DNA of 64,000 bases from Herbidospora cretacea (GTDB lineage Bacteria; Actinomycetota; Actinomycetes; Streptosporangiales; Streptosporangiaceae): NCBI RefSeq assembly GCF_001570605.1, contig NZ_BBXG01000012.1:1-64000 (forward strand), given 5' to 3'. The position numbers and the translations under genes were made by a program. Shown piece by piece: positions 26,162 to 35,981 of the stretch. Below the pieces are notes generated by a model. It saw nothing but the letters and a program-made list of their open reading frames with translations, was not told the origin of the DNA and ran no database searches. Within the stretch, counting starts at the first letter, position 1. The number at the start of each line of letters is the position of its first letter.

Positions 26162-28372
26162 ATGGGTGGACGTCTGGGGCGGGTCGGCCCATACGCGCTC
26201 CTGGAGCGCCTGGGCCGTGGTGGCATGGGCGAGGTCTATCTCGCGGCCACGAAACGGGGCGAACAGGTCGCTCTGAAGATGCTCCGTGAGCCCATCGAGG
26301 GCGACGCCGACGCCCGATTAAGGCTCGACCGCGAGGTGCGCGCGCTGCGCCGGGTGGAGAGCCCCTACGTGGCGCGGGTCCTCGACGCCGATCTCTCCGG
26401 CGACCGGCCTTACCTGGTCATGGAGCACATCGCGGGCGACACCCTGCTCAGCGCGGTGAAGCGCGACGGGCCGCTGGCCGAGGTCGAGCTGATCCACCTC
26501 GCGCGCGGCCTGGCGACCGCTCTGGCGATCATCCACGCGGCCGGGATCGTCCATCGTGACCTGAAACCGGCCAACGTCCTCATGGGCGACGAGGGGCCGG
26601 TGCTGATCGACTTCGGCATCGCCCAGGTCCTCGACGCGACCCGGATGACCCAGACCGGGACCTTCCTCGGCACGCCCGGGTACGCCGCGCCCGAACTCTT
26701 CGCGGGCGAGCAGGTCGGCGAACCGGCCGACCTCCACGCCTGGGCGGCGACCGTGGCCTTCGCCGCGACCGGCCGCCCGACCTTCGGCGCCGGCTCGGCC
26801 GAGTCGCAGATGTACGCCATCCTCCACGGCAAGGCCGACCTCAAGGACGTGCCGCCCGCCCTGCTGCCGCAGATCAGGGCCGCCCTCAACCGCGACCCGG
26901 CCAAACGCCCCACCGCCGCCATCCTCGCCGACCGGATGACCCGCCTGGCCCGGGCGGCGGAGGAGCACGACGTACGGGAGAAGGAAGCCGAGGCCGACGG
27001 CCCGGCCCGCGGCCGCCGCCTCGGCGAGACCTCCCGTCGCCCACGTGGCGGCACCGGTCCGGACGGCGCCAAGGACAGACCGGCCAAGGAGTCGGCCGGC
27101 CGCGACACCGACGGAGGCCGCCGCGCCCGCGAGGCCGGCGACCGGGACGCGGCCTCGATCCCGGGCGAGAGCGGCCGTAGGTCGCGGGATGCCGGCGGCC
27201 CTGGCTCCGCTTCCGCCGATGGCGGTCGCAGGACGCGAGATGCCGGTGGCTCGGGTGCGGCTGACGGCGGGCGTCGGATCCGGGATGCCGGTGGCGGCCC
27301 GGCTGATGGTGGGCGTCGATCGCGGGATTCGAGCGGTTCTGGCGCGGTTGCCGCCGAGGGCGGGCGTTGGACGCGGGATGCCGGTGGCACCGGCTCTGGT
27401 TCGGCTGAGGGCGGGCGTCGGGCGCGGGATGCCGGTGGCACGGGCTCGGCCTCGGCTGAGGGCGGGCGGCGGGCCGGTGGGTCGGGTCCGGCTGACGCTG
27501 GCGGCCGGGACACCGGCTCCGGGTCGACGGACGGGGGCCGCCGGGCGCGGGATCCGGGTGGTAGCGGCTCGGCTGATGGCGGGCGTCGGGGGAAGGATGC
27601 CGACAGCCGGGAAGCGGCCTCGGCCGACACCGGGCGGCGGAGCAGGGACTCCAGCTCTGGCGACGCCGACGGGGCGCGCCGGGGGAACGCCGCCGAGTCC
27701 GCCGGGTCCGGCCGCCGGACCCGGGAGGCCGCCGCCGTGTCGGTGGAGGCGCGTCGCGGCAAGGAGCGCGGCAAGGAGCAGGAGGCCGACTCGCGGCTGG
27801 GCGCGGAGGCCGCTGTGCAGACGCGGCGCAGGCGGGCGGTCAAGCCGCCGGAGGCGATGCCCACCGGCGGCAACTCGCTGCTGGTGCTGGCGGCCGTGGC
27901 GGTGCCCTGCGTGATCGGGTGTGTGGTCTACCCGGCCGCCACGTTCGGGGTGACCGGGGTGTTCGTCGTGCTGGCGCGGACCCTCTGGGTGGGGCACTGG
28001 CTGACGCGCAGACGGCGGCCGGGGCGGATGAACAAGGCCCTGCGGATCGGGCTGTTCCCGGTGTCGTTCTCCGGGGCGCTGATCGCCGGGGTCGCCTGGC
28101 CGGGGCTGCCCGCCGGGGCGCTGGCGTTCGGGGCGATGTGGGCGACCGCGGGAGGCCGCCTGGCCCCCGACTGGTGGGACCAGGCCGTGCCCGTCACGGT
28201 CGCGGGGCTCGTCTTCAGCGTGGTCTGCGGCGCGATCATCGGCCGTGAGGTCGAGAAGGTCGGCGCCGAGCTGCCGGAGCTGCGCAGGGAGGGTCTGCGC
28301 GCGCTGGCGGTGCTCGGCGGCTTCGTCGCCATCTGCGCCGCGGCGGTCCGGATCGTCGGGTCGGTCTTCTAG
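26162..28372 (+). CDS. Ser/Thr protein kinase with repetitive linker and membrane domain
   Basis: This 736-aa Hanks-type kinase has the Gly loop LGRGGMGEVY (17-26), Lys39, the catalytic loop HRDLKPANV with Asp133, DFG with Asp150 and a GTPGYAAPE segment. The kinase domain ends near 265. Residues about 320-520 are a low-complexity linker of GGRR-x-RDAGG-type repeats. Four hydrophobic segments follow (about 575-600, 605-622, 640-665, 680-735), so the protein is membrane-bound through its C-terminus. There is no PASTA domain. The start ATG 26162 gives the normal kinase opening. Substrates unknown. Confidence 0.88.
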   Translation: MGGRLGRVGPYALLERLGRGGMGEVYLAATKRGEQVALKMLREPIEGDADARLRLDREVRALRRVESPYVARVLDADLSGDRPYLVMEHIAGDTLLSAVKRDGPLAEVELIHLARGLATALAIIHAAGIVHRDLKPANVLMGDEGPVLIDFGIAQVLDATRMTQTGTFLGTPGYAAPELFAGEQVGEPADLHAWAATVAFAATGRPTFGAGSAESQMYAILHGKADLKDVPPALLPQIRAALNRDPAKRPTAAILADRMTRLARAAEEHDVREKEAEADGPARGRRLGETSRRPRGGTGPDGAKDRPAKESAGRDTDGGRRAREAGDRDAASIPGESGRRSRDAGGPGSASADGGRRTRDAGGSGAADGGRRIRDAGGGPADGGRRSRDSSGSGAVAAEGGRWTRDAGGTGSGSAEGGRRARDAGGTGSASAEGGRRAGGSGPADAGGRDTGSGSTDGGRRARDPGGSGSADGGRRGKDADSREAASADTGRRSRDSSSGDADGARRGNAAESAGSGRRTREAAAVSVEARRGKERGKEQEADSRLGAEAAVQTRRRRAVKPPEAMPTGGNSLLVLAAVAVPCVIGCVVYPAATFGVTGVFVVLARTLWVGHWLTRRRRPGRMNKALRIGLFPVSFSGALIAGVAWPGLPAGALAFGAMWATAGGRLAPDWWDQAVPVTVAGLVFSVVCGAIIGREVEKVGAELPELRREGLRALAVLGGFVAICAAAVRIVGSVF
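27112..27720 (+). repeat. degenerate in-frame repeats coding the kinase linker
   Basis: Units of about 50-75 bp encoding (D/R)AGG-x-GS-x-(A/S)-(E/D)GGRR-x-R recur roughly a dozen times. The same GGGCGTCGG and CGGGATGCCGGTGG blocks appear again and again in the DNA. This suggests slippage or unequal recombination generated the linker. The reading frame is kept. Confidence 0.75.
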
Positions 28373-28406
28373 CCCGCGATCAGTTCTCGCGGCGCGAACC
28401 CTGCCT

Positions 28407-29417
28407 TCAGTTCTCCCTCCGGGAGAACCGGTTGAAGATCCGCTCGCCGGCGTTGACCGCGCCCTCGGCGACGTCGCGCAGCACGCCGATGAACGGGTCC
28501 TGCGACTGCGACCACGACTCGCGGTAGGACGCCGCGGCGGCCTTGACCTCGTCGGACAGCTTGGCGTTGTGGTCGTCGGTGCGGCGGGCGTAGTCGCCGG
28601 TGAGGATGTGGTCGTATTCGCCGCTGCGGCGCCAGCGGTCGAGCTCGGCGACCCGGGTGACGGCGAACGGGTGGGTGGTGCCGAGCAGGTTCAGCACCTT
28701 GAGCAGGCCGTCGCGGACGTCACCGGCGGTGTCGTACTCGCGGGCCTGGTCGAGGAAGGCCTCGATGTTCATCTCGTGGAGGCGGGAGCCGCCGGCCAGC
28801 TTCATCAGGGCGCGGAGCGCGGCGTCGGGGTCCTGACCGGCGAGCAGACCGCCCCGGTCGGCGGACATCTCGGCCTTGCGGGCCCACTCTTCGAGGGCGG
28901 CGACGATCACGCGCAGGCCGATGTAGCCGAGCGGGATCCAGGCGACGCGGGTGGCCAGGCGGGTGAGGATCTGGAGCATCGTGCCGTAGACCGCGTGGCC
29001 CGACAGGATGTGGGCGGTCTCGTGGCCGATGACGAAGCGCAGCTCCTCGTCGTCGAGCAGGTCGAGACAGCCGGTCGAGACCACGATGAACGGCTCGTCG
29101 AAGCCGATCGCCATCGCGTAGACCTTGGGGTCCTGCTGGACGTAGACCTCGGGGATCCTGGCCAGGTCGAGGATGTAGGCGCTGTCGCGGCCCATGTCGT
29201 AGAGGGCCCGGAACTGGGTCTCCGACGTGCGGACGGCCGAGGCGAGGAACATCAGGCGCAGGCGGCGCTCTGAGAACAGCCCGGAGGTGCGCTTGAGCAC
29301 CGAGTCGAACCCGGTCAGCGACCGCATCGCCACCAGAGCGGACCGGTCGGCGGGGTGTTCGTAAGCGCGGGAGCTGATGCCGGGCAGCGGTGTACGGCTG
29401 CGATCGGGAGTGGTCAT
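28407..29417 (-). CDS. M48 family zinc metalloprotease
   Basis: This 336-aa protein has zinc ligands in H132-E-T-A-H136 ([13 protein letters not shown]) and the downstream E183-M-S-A-D187 motif, the usual ExxxD third-ligand region of M48 peptidases. A hydrophobic stretch (about 155-175) lies between them. The N-terminal part lacks the four helices of HtpX. Start ATG 29417 is chosen; an ATG three codons upstream (29426) is possible. Convergent with the Ser/Thr kinase, divergent from nadD. Confidence 0.85.
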   Translation of the reverse strand: MTTPDRSRTPLPGISSRAYEHPADRSALVAMRSLTGFDSVLKRTSGLFSERRLRLMFLASAVRTSETQFRALYDMGRDSAYILDLARIPEVYVQQDPKVYAMAIGFDEPFIVVSTGCLDLLDDEELRFVIGHETAHILSGHAVYGTMLQILTRLATRVAWIPLGYIGLRVIVAALEEWARKAEMSADRGGLLAGQDPDAALRALMKLAGGSRLHEMNIEAFLDQAREYDTAGDVRDGLLKVLNLLGTTHPFAVTRVAELDRWRRSGEYDHILTGDYARRTDDHNAKLSDEVKAAAASYRESWSQSQDPFIGVLRDVAEGAVNAGERIFNRFSRREN

Positions 29418-29474
29418 GCTCGGCATGCTACGTCGGTGCTTGGGCCGCCGCGCGTCAACGTTATCGTCCGTCGT

Positions 29475-30074
29475 ATGAGAAACGGAGCCGCGACCAGGCG
29501 GCTTGGGATCATGGGCGGCACGTTCGACCCCATCCACCACGGCCACCTGGTGGCCGCCAGCGAGGTCGCGCACCACTTCGACCTCGACGAGGTGGTGTTC
29601 GTCCCGACGGGCCGGCCGTGGCAGAAGGCCGAACGGACGGTGTCGGCCCCCGAGGACCGCTATCTGATGACGGTGATAGCGACCGCGTCGAACCCGCGCT
29701 TCTCGGTCAGCCGGGTCGACGTCGACCGGCCGGGGCCGACCTACACGATCGACACGCTGCGTGACATCGCCGAGGCCTACGGCCCGGAGACCGAGCTCTA
29801 CTTCATCACCGGCGCCGACGCGCTGGCCCAGATCCTGGGCTGGCGGGACGTCGAGGAGCTGTTCACGATCGCCCATTTCGTCGGCTGCACCCGCCCCGGT
29901 CACACCCTCCAGGACCCGGGGCTGCCGAGCGGGAAGGTCAGCCTGATCGAGGTCCCGGCGCTGTCGATCTCGTCGTCGGAGTGCCGTGACCGGGTGGGGG
30001 CGGGGCAGCCGATCTGGTACCTGGTTCCCGACGGCATCGTCCAGTACATCGGCAAGCGGGGTCTTTACCGATAG
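29475..30074 (+). CDS. nadD: nicotinate-nucleotide adenylyltransferase
   Basis: This 199-aa enzyme makes deamido-NAD from NaMN and ATP. It shows the nucleotidyltransferase signature [15 protein letters not shown] (13-27), the [11 protein letters not shown] block, the YTIDTLRD motif, and the C-terminal [10 protein letters not shown] (the SxTxxR equivalent). The ATG at 29475 puts the signature at the expected distance. It lies upstream of rsfS and the phosphatase, the order also seen in mycobacteria. Confidence 0.95.
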   Translation: MRNGAATRRLGIMGGTFDPIHHGHLVAASEVAHHFDLDEVVFVPTGRPWQKAERTVSAPEDRYLMTVIATASNPRFSVSRVDVDRPGPTYTIDTLRDIAEAYGPETELYFITGADALAQILGWRDVEELFTIAHFVGCTRPGHTLQDPGLPSGKVSLIEVPALSISSSECRDRVGAGQPIWYLVPDGIVQYIGKRGLYR

Positions 30075-30155
30075 GGCGGCAATAGGCTTGAAGAGCACGC
30101 CGACGGGTGGGCACTCTGGGATCTCAATCCCCGTCATGGAGGAACAAACCGCATC

Positions 30156-30557
30156 GTGACCGCATCTGAACGCTCGATCCAGCTCGTATCGGTCGCCGCC
30201 GAGGCCGCGGCCGACAAGCTCGCCGACGACATCGTCGCCTACGACGTGAGCGACCGGCTGGTGATCACCGACGCCTTCGTCGTCTGCTCCGCCTCCAACG
30301 ACCGCCAGGTCCGCGCCATCGTCGACGAGATCGAAGACCGCCTGCGCGTCGAGGCCGGGGCCAAGCCCGTCCGCCGCGAGGGCGAGCGGGAGGGCCGCTG
30401 GGTCCTGCTCGACTTCGTCGACATCGTGGTCCACGTCCAGCACGAAGAGGAGCACAACTTCTACGGGCTGGGGCGGCTCTGGAAGGACTGCCCGCCCATC
30501 GAGCTCCCCGAGAGCGTCGCCCAGGCGGCCGCCCAACGGTCGCGGGGTGAGGAGTGA
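30156..30557 (+). CDS. rsfS: ribosomal silencing factor RsfS
   Basis: This 133-aa protein binds L14 and blocks subunit joining when nutrients are low. It carries the family core ADKLADDIVAYDVSD, VICSASNDRQVRAI-like and the GRWVLLDFVDIVVHVQ motifs. GTG start behind GGAGGAAC. The stop overlaps the phosphatase start (GTGA). Codon usage is typical of the core genome. Confidence 0.93.
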   Translation: MTASERSIQLVSVAAEAAADKLADDIVAYDVSDRLVITDAFVVCSASNDRQVRAIVDEIEDRLRVEAGAKPVRREGEREGRWVLLDFVDIVVHVQHEEEHNFYGLGRLWKDCPPIELPESVAQAAAQRSRGEE

Positions 30558-31195
30558 GCCGGCGGATCGTCTGCCTCCGGCACGGCCAGACCGCCTGGAA
30601 CGCCGAACACCGGTTCCAGGGCCACACCGACATCCCGCTCGACGAGACCGGGATCGCCCAGGCGGCCAGGGCCGCGTCGCTGCTGGCCGCCCTCCGGCCC
30701 ACGAAGATCGTGTCGAGCGATCTGAGCCGGGCCCACGAGACCGCTCTGGCGCTCGGGCGGCTGACCGGCCTGCCCGTCACCGTCGACAAGGAGCTGCGCG
30801 AGCGCGGCGGCGGTGAGTGGGAGGGCCTGACCGGTGACGTGATGAAGGCCCGCTGGCCGGCCGAATACGCCGCCTTCGAGCCGCCGGGCGGCGAGACCGA
30901 GGTCGAGGTCGCCGCCCGCGCGTCGGCCGCGATCCTGCGGTGGGCCGAGGAGATCGACGACGACGGGCTGCTCGTGGTCGCCTCCCACGGCGCCGCGCTG
31001 CGCCTGGGCATGCTCGGCGTGCTCGGGCTGCCGAGGGAGCTCTGGCACACCCTCGGCGGGCTCGGCAACTGCTCGTGGTCGGTGCTCAAGGAGGGGCGCA
31101 AGGGCTGGCGGCTGGTGGAGCACAACGCCGGCACCCTCCCCGAGCCCGTCAGCAGCGACGACAAACCGGAGTTCCAGGACGACGCCACGCGATAG
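30554..31195 (+). CDS. histidine phosphatase superfamily protein (GpgP-like position)
   Basis: This 213-aa phosphatase has the catalytic RHGQT motif (9-13, His10), the second arginine in SDLSRAHETA, the acid-base Glu in ELRERGGGEWEG and the second His in VASHGAALRLG. It is coupled to rsfS by a GTGA overlap. In mycobacteria the same position (nadD-rsfS-this gene) is held by glucosyl-3-phosphoglycerate phosphatase. That substrate is a positional inference only. Confidence 0.88.
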   Translation: MSRRIVCLRHGQTAWNAEHRFQGHTDIPLDETGIAQAARAASLLAALRPTKIVSSDLSRAHETALALGRLTGLPVTVDKELRERGGGEWEGLTGDVMKARWPAEYAAFEPPGGETEVEVAARASAAILRWAEEIDDDGLLVVASHGAALRLGMLGVLGLPRELWHTLGGLGNCSWSVLKEGRKGWRLVEHNAGTLPEPVSSDDKPEFQDDATR

Positions 31196-31235
31196 TCACC
31201 CCCTGGAAACGGGCTGAGTCGGCAACAGTTGGGAC

Positions 31236-32960
31236 ATGGCTTTGTTGTCCCTCTGGCGACTCAAGTCCTATCTCCGGCCCTTCACCTCCGTCATCGTCCT
31301 CAGCTGGATCGCCGCCGTGGTCGGCATCGCCGCCGGGCTCGCGATCCCCCTGATCGGCAAGGAGATCATCGACGGCCCGATCGCCGCCGGTGACCTCGCC
31401 GCACTGACCCCCCTCGGCCTGCTCGCCCTCGCGCTGGGCGTGGTCGAGGCGGTCATGATCTGCCTGCGCCGCTGGCTGCAGGGCATCGCGGTGTTCGGCG
31501 TCGAGACCGCCCTCCGCGACGACATCTACGCCCATCTCCAGCGGCTGCCGATGAGCTTCCACGACGAGTGGCAGTCGGGGCAGCTCCTCTCCCGGGCCAC
31601 CACCGACCTCGGCACGATCCGCCGCTTCTTCGGGTTCGGCGCGCTGTTCCTGGTCATGAACGTCATCCAGCTCGTCGTGGTGACGATCCTGCTCCTGCGC
31701 CTCTACTGGCCGCTCGGCCTGCTGGTGGCGCTGGCCGCCGTGCCGATCATCGTGGTGTCGGCCCGGTTCGAGAAGCGCTACCGGGTGATCTCCCGCGCCC
31801 TCCAGGACCGCCAGGGCGACCTGGCCACCCACGTCGAGGAGTCGGCGCTCGGGATCCGGACCATCAAGGCGTTCGGCCGGGGCGGCCACGTCTTCTCCCG
31901 GTACGACGGCCTCGCGGTCGTCGTCAGGGACACCGCGCTGGAGAAGGTCCGGCTGTCGTCGCGGTTCTTCACGTTCCTGGAGATCGTGCCGAGCGTCACC
32001 CTCGCGCTGGTGCTGCTGCTGGGCGCGACGGCGGTCGGGCAGGGAGCGCTGACGCTGGGCGCGCTGGTGGCGTTCACGACCTTCGTCCTGCAGCTCGTCT
32101 GGCCGGTGTCCTCGCTCGGGTTCATCCTGGCGATGGGACAGGAGGCGATCACCGCCGCCGACCGGGTCCTCGAAGTGCTCGACACCGAGCCGTCGATCGT
32201 CGGCGGGACGCTCGTGCTCGACCGGCCGCGCGGGCATCTGCGGTTCGAGGGGGCCGGGTTCCGGTTCCCGGGCGCCGACCGGCCGGTGCTCCAGGACCTG
32301 TGGCTGGAGGTGCGGCCCGGCGAGACCGTCGCCGTCGTGGGGGCGACCGGCTCGGGCAAGACCACCCTCACGTCGCTCGTGCCCCGGCTCCTCGACGTCA
32401 CCTCGGGGCGGGTGAGCATCGACGGCCACGACGTGCGCGACCTGACGCTGCCGTCGCTGCGGTCGACCGTGGCGACCGCCTTCGAGGAGGCCACGCTCTT
32501 CTCGATGAGCGTGCGGGAGAACGTGACGCTCGGTCACCGCGACGCCACCGACGCCGACGTGCGGGAGGCCCTGGAGATCGCGCAGGCCACGTTCGCCTAC
32601 GACCTGCCCTGGGGGCTCGACACCCGGATCGGGGAGCAGGGCATGTCTCTGTCGGGCGGGCAGCGGCAGCGGCTCGCGCTGGCCCGCGCGGTGCTCGGCA
32701 GGCCGCGTGTCCTGGTGCTCGACGACACGCTGTCGGCGCTCGACGTCGAGACCGAGGCGCTGGTGGAGGACGCGCTGCGCGGCGTGCTGGCCGACGCGAC
32801 CGGCATCGTGGTCGCCCACCGGGCCTCCACCGTGCTGCTCGCCGACCGGGTCGCCCTCCTCGACGGCGGCACGATCACCCATGTCGGCACTCACCGGGAG
32901 TTACTGGCCGGGGTGCCGGGGTACCGGGCGCTTCTGGCCGCGGAGGAGGTGCTCAGTTGA
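31236..32960 (+). CDS. ABC exporter half-transporter, subunit 1
   Basis: This 574-aa protein has six membrane helices (about 15-310) and an ATPase domain with Walker A VGATGSGKTTL, an intact LSGGQRQ signature and H-loop VVAHR. The residue after Walker B is Asp instead of the catalytic Glu (VLVLDDTLSALD). With the partner gene overlapping by TTGA, this gives a heterodimeric exporter with one degenerate ATP site. ATG start at 31236. Substrate (lipid, drug or peptide) unknown. Confidence 0.9.
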   Translation: MALLSLWRLKSYLRPFTSVIVLSWIAAVVGIAAGLAIPLIGKEIIDGPIAAGDLAALTPLGLLALALGVVEAVMICLRRWLQGIAVFGVETALRDDIYAHLQRLPMSFHDEWQSGQLLSRATTDLGTIRRFFGFGALFLVMNVIQLVVVTILLLRLYWPLGLLVALAAVPIIVVSARFEKRYRVISRALQDRQGDLATHVEESALGIRTIKAFGRGGHVFSRYDGLAVVVRDTALEKVRLSSRFFTFLEIVPSVTLALVLLLGATAVGQGALTLGALVAFTTFVLQLVWPVSSLGFILAMGQEAITAADRVLEVLDTEPSIVGGTLVLDRPRGHLRFEGAGFRFPGADRPVLQDLWLEVRPGETVAVVGATGSGKTTLTSLVPRLLDVTSGRVSIDGHDVRDLTLPSLRSTVATAFEEATLFSMSVRENVTLGHRDATDADVREALEIAQATFAYDLPWGLDTRIGEQGMSLSGGQRQRLALARAVLGRPRVLVLDDTLSALDVETEALVEDALRGVLADATGIVVAHRASTVLLADRVALLDGGTITHVGTHRELLAGVPGYRALLAAEEVLS

Positions 32961-34741
32961 CCGATTGGCGCGGCGTCGCGGCGGAGAACCGCGACGACCT
33001 CGACGACGAGGCCAACGTGCTGCTCCGGGCCCGGTCACGGCGGCTGCTGGGCGACCTGCTGCGGCCCCACCGCAGGGCGATCGGGCTGCTCGTCGCGCTG
33101 ATCGTGGTGTCGAACGCGGCGGGCCTGTCGATCCCCTATCTCGTCAAGATCGGCATCGACACCGGCGTCCCCGCCGGGACGCGGACCCTGTCGATGATCG
33201 TGGCGGCCATCCTCGGCGCGGCGGTCACCCAGGCGCTGACCCGGCAGGCCTTCCTGCGGTTCTCCGGCCAGATCGGCCAGGAGACGCTGCTGGAGCTGCG
33301 CCGCCGGCTGTTCGAGCACTTCCAGCGGCTCTCCCCGGCCTTCCACGAGAAGTACACCTCGGGGCGGGTGATCTCGCGGCTGACCTCCGACGTGGAGGCC
33401 ATCGCCGAACTGCTCGAAGGCGGCTTCGACGGGCTGATCACCGCCGTGCTGACGCTGTTCGGCACGGCCGCGATGCTGCTGATCCTCGACGTGCACCTCG
33501 GCCTGGTGGCGCTGGCGCCGTTCCCGGCGCTGTTCCTGATGACGCGGTGGTTCCGGCGCGCCTCCCTGACGACCTACCGCCGCAGCCGGGAGGCGGTCGC
33601 GGCGGTGATCGTCCACTTCGTGGAGTCGATGACCGGGATCCGGGCGGCGCAGACCTTCCGCCGCGAGCCGCGCAACCAAGAGATCTTCGAGGAGCTCGAC
33701 GAGCGCTACCGCGCCGCGAACCTGGCCGGCATGCGGCTGATCGCGGTGTTCCAGCCCGGCGTGAAGCTGCTCGGCAACCTCACCGTCGCGGCGGTCCTGC
33801 TGTACGGCGGCTGGCTGGCCGTCCAGGGCGAGGTCACGGTCGGGGTGCTGGCCGCGTTCCTGCTGTATCTGCGGCAGTTCTACGAGCCGATGCAGGAGAT
33901 TTCCAATTTTTACAACACGTTGCAGTCCGCGGGCGCCGCGCTGGAGAAACTGTCGGGCGTGCTGGAAGAACGCCCCGGGGTGGCCGAGCCGCTCGTCCCG
34001 GTCGCCCTGCCGGCGGCCAGGGGAGAGGTCCGGTTCCAGGACGTGCGCTTCCACTACCACCCCGACGTGCCGGTGCTCCACCGGCTCGACCTGGTCATCC
34101 CGGCAGGCCAGATCGTCGCGGTGGTCGGGGCGACCGGGGCCGGGAAGACCACCCTGGCCAAGCTGATCGCCCGGTTCTACGACCCGGTCACCGGCCGGAT
34201 CACCCTCGACGGCGTCGACCTGCGCGACCTCGGCGAGGCTTCGCTGCGGCGGGCGGTGGTCATGGTCACCCAGGAGAACTACCTGTTCGGCGGCAGCGTG
34301 GCCGACAACATCAGGTTCGGGCGGCCGTCGGCGACGACCGCCGAGGTCGAGGCGGCAGCGGCGGCGGTCGGGGTGCGGGGGTTCGTCGCCTCGCTCGACG
34401 GCGAGGCGGGCAAACGGGGCGCCCGCATGTCGGCCGGGCAGCGGCAGCTCGTCGCGTTCGCCCGGGTGTTCCTGGCCGACCCGGCCGTGCTCATCCTCGA
34501 CGAGGCCACCTCCAGCCTCGACGTGCCCAGCGAACGGCTCGTGCAGCGGGCCCTGCGGACCGTGCTGACCGGCCGGACCGCCCTGATCATCGCCCACCGG
34601 CTGTCGACCGTCGAGATCGCCGACCGCGTTCTCGTGATCGACGACGGCCGGGTGGTGGAAGACGGCCCGCCCGGCGAGCTGATCGCCGCGTCGGGACGGT
34701 ACGCGGGCCTGCATCAGGCCTGGCTAGAGAGCTTGACCTAG
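32957..34741 (+). CDS. ABC exporter half-transporter, subunit 2
   Basis: This 594-aa protein has an N-terminal membrane domain (helices from about 35 to 330) and an ATPase domain with Walker A VGATGAGKTTL, Walker B ILILDEATSSLD with the catalytic Glu, and H-loop IIAHR. Its signature is altered to MSAGQ. Complementary defects in the two subunits place one consensus and one degenerate ATP site at the interface. The TTG start at 32957 overlaps the previous stop; a later start is possible but would break the coupling. Confidence 0.89.
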   Translation: MTDWRGVAAENRDDLDDEANVLLRARSRRLLGDLLRPHRRAIGLLVALIVVSNAAGLSIPYLVKIGIDTGVPAGTRTLSMIVAAILGAAVTQALTRQAFLRFSGQIGQETLLELRRRLFEHFQRLSPAFHEKYTSGRVISRLTSDVEAIAELLEGGFDGLITAVLTLFGTAAMLLILDVHLGLVALAPFPALFLMTRWFRRASLTTYRRSREAVAAVIVHFVESMTGIRAAQTFRREPRNQEIFEELDERYRAANLAGMRLIAVFQPGVKLLGNLTVAAVLLYGGWLAVQGEVTVGVLAAFLLYLRQFYEPMQEISNFYNTLQSAGAALEKLSGVLEERPGVAEPLVPVALPAARGEVRFQDVRFHYHPDVPVLHRLDLVIPAGQIVAVVGATGAGKTTLAKLIARFYDPVTGRITLDGVDLRDLGEASLRRAVVMVTQENYLFGGSVADNIRFGRPSATTAEVEAAAAAVGVRGFVASLDGEAGKRGARMSAGQRQLVAFARVFLADPAVLILDEATSSLDVPSERLVQRALRTVLTGRTALIIAHRLSTVEIADRVLVIDDGRVVEDGPPGELIAASGRYAGLHQAWLESLT

Positions 34742-34780
34742 TTCGTGCTCATTCTCCGGATGATGGGTAGATCAGACCTT

Positions 34781-35875
34781 ATGACTCGCTTGGTGGCGCT
34801 GGGCGTGGAAGAGGAATTCCACGTCGTCGACCTCGTCAGCCGCCGGCTGACCCCTCAGGCCCATGTCGTCCTCGACGGGCTCCCCGACAGCAACTTCGCG
34901 GCCGAACTCCAGCGGGCCGTCGTCGAGACCAACAGCACCCCTACCCCCGACCTCGCCGCCCTCCGCGCGAACCTGGTCGACCTGCGGCGGCAGCTGATCG
35001 CCAACGCGGAATCCCACGGTCTCGGCATCATCGGCTCTGGCACCGCCCCGCTGCACGGCGACGACGGTTTCGAGCTCACCCCGGACGAACGCTACGAATA
35101 CCTCCTCGACACCTACCAGTTCATCGCCCGCGAGCAGTTCATCTGCGGCGGCCAGTGCCACGTCGAGATCAGCGACCGCGACCTGGCCGTGCTGGTGGCG
35201 CAGCGGGTGCAGCCCTGGCTGCCCGCCCTCCTCGCCCTTTCCGCGAGTTCGCCCTACTGGTTCGAGACCGACAGCGGCTACGCCAGCAGCCGGGCCCTGG
35301 CCTGGCAGCGCTGGCCGACCGCCGGGCCGCTCGGGCCGTTCGGGTCGGCGGCCGAATACGACCAGGCGGTGGCCGACCTGGTCACCTCGGGCGTGATCGA
35401 CGACCGGGGGATGGTCTACTTCGACATCCGCCTGTCGGCGCACGTGCCGACGATGGAGCTGCGGGTGTGCGACTCGGTGCCCCGGGTCGACGACATGGTG
35501 CTGCTGGCCGGGCTGTTCCGGGCGCTGGTCGTCCGGGAGACCGACGCCGTGGAGGCCGGCGCGCCGCCCCGGTTCGACCAGCGGCCCGCGATGATGCGGG
35601 CCGCGACCTGGCGGGCGGCCCGCTCGGGTCTGAGCGGCGACCTCATCTCGCCGCTCACCGGCAAGCCCGGCCCGGCGTCGGCGCTGGTCGGCACGCTGCT
35701 GGACGAGCTGCGCCCCACTCTTGAGGCGCTGGGCGACTGGGAGACGATCTCCGATCTGGCCCACCAGGCCGTGCGGCTGGGCGGGTCGGCGGCGCGGCAG
35801 CGCATGGCGTACACGAAGGAGGGGCAGGCCACCGACGTGGTGGACCTGCTGCTGCGGGAGACCGCGGAGGGCTGA
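34781..35875 (+). CDS. carboxylate-amine ligase (YbdK/GshA-like)
   Basis: This 364-aa ATP-dependent ligase of the glutamate-cysteine ligase 2 fold shows LGVEEEFHVVD at the N-terminus, the VVETNSTPT motif, QFICGGQCHVEIS and SASSPYW. Such enzymes have weak gamma-glutamylcysteine synthetase or other amide-ligase activity. In organisms that make mycothiol instead of glutathione the real product is uncertain. ATG 34781 gives the family N-terminus. A GC-rich terminator follows. Confidence 0.87.
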   Translation: MTRLVALGVEEEFHVVDLVSRRLTPQAHVVLDGLPDSNFAAELQRAVVETNSTPTPDLAALRANLVDLRRQLIANAESHGLGIIGSGTAPLHGDDGFELTPDERYEYLLDTYQFIAREQFICGGQCHVEISDRDLAVLVAQRVQPWLPALLALSASSPYWFETDSGYASSRALAWQRWPTAGPLGPFGSAAEYDQAVADLVTSGVIDDRGMVYFDIRLSAHVPTMELRVCDSVPRVDDMVLLAGLFRALVVRETDAVEAGAPPRFDQRPAMMRAATWRAARSGLSGDLISPLTGKPGPASALVGTLLDELRPTLEALGDWETISDLAHQAVRLGGSAARQRMAYTKEGQATDVVDLLLRETAEG

Positions 35876-35905
35876 CGAGGGGTCCTGCCCGCAACGCACA
35901 GCACA

Positions 35906-35937
35906 CCGGCGGGCCCGGCCACGGCCGGGCCCGCCGG
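35906..35937 (+). terminator. GC-rich terminator after the carboxylate-amine ligase gene
   Basis: CCGGCGGGCCCGGCC (35906-35920) is the perfect complement of 35923-35937. The two inner pairs probably open to form a loop. There is no U-tract, as is common in actinomycetes. Confidence 0.7.
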
Positions 35938-35981
35938 ACGTGGAACACGGACTGACCTGGCCCACCGGTACCCTGCTGGGC

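Noticed and set aside
27112-27720. CRISPR-like repeat array
   Set aside because: Repeats are in frame, degenerate, without unique spacers, and encode the kinase linker.
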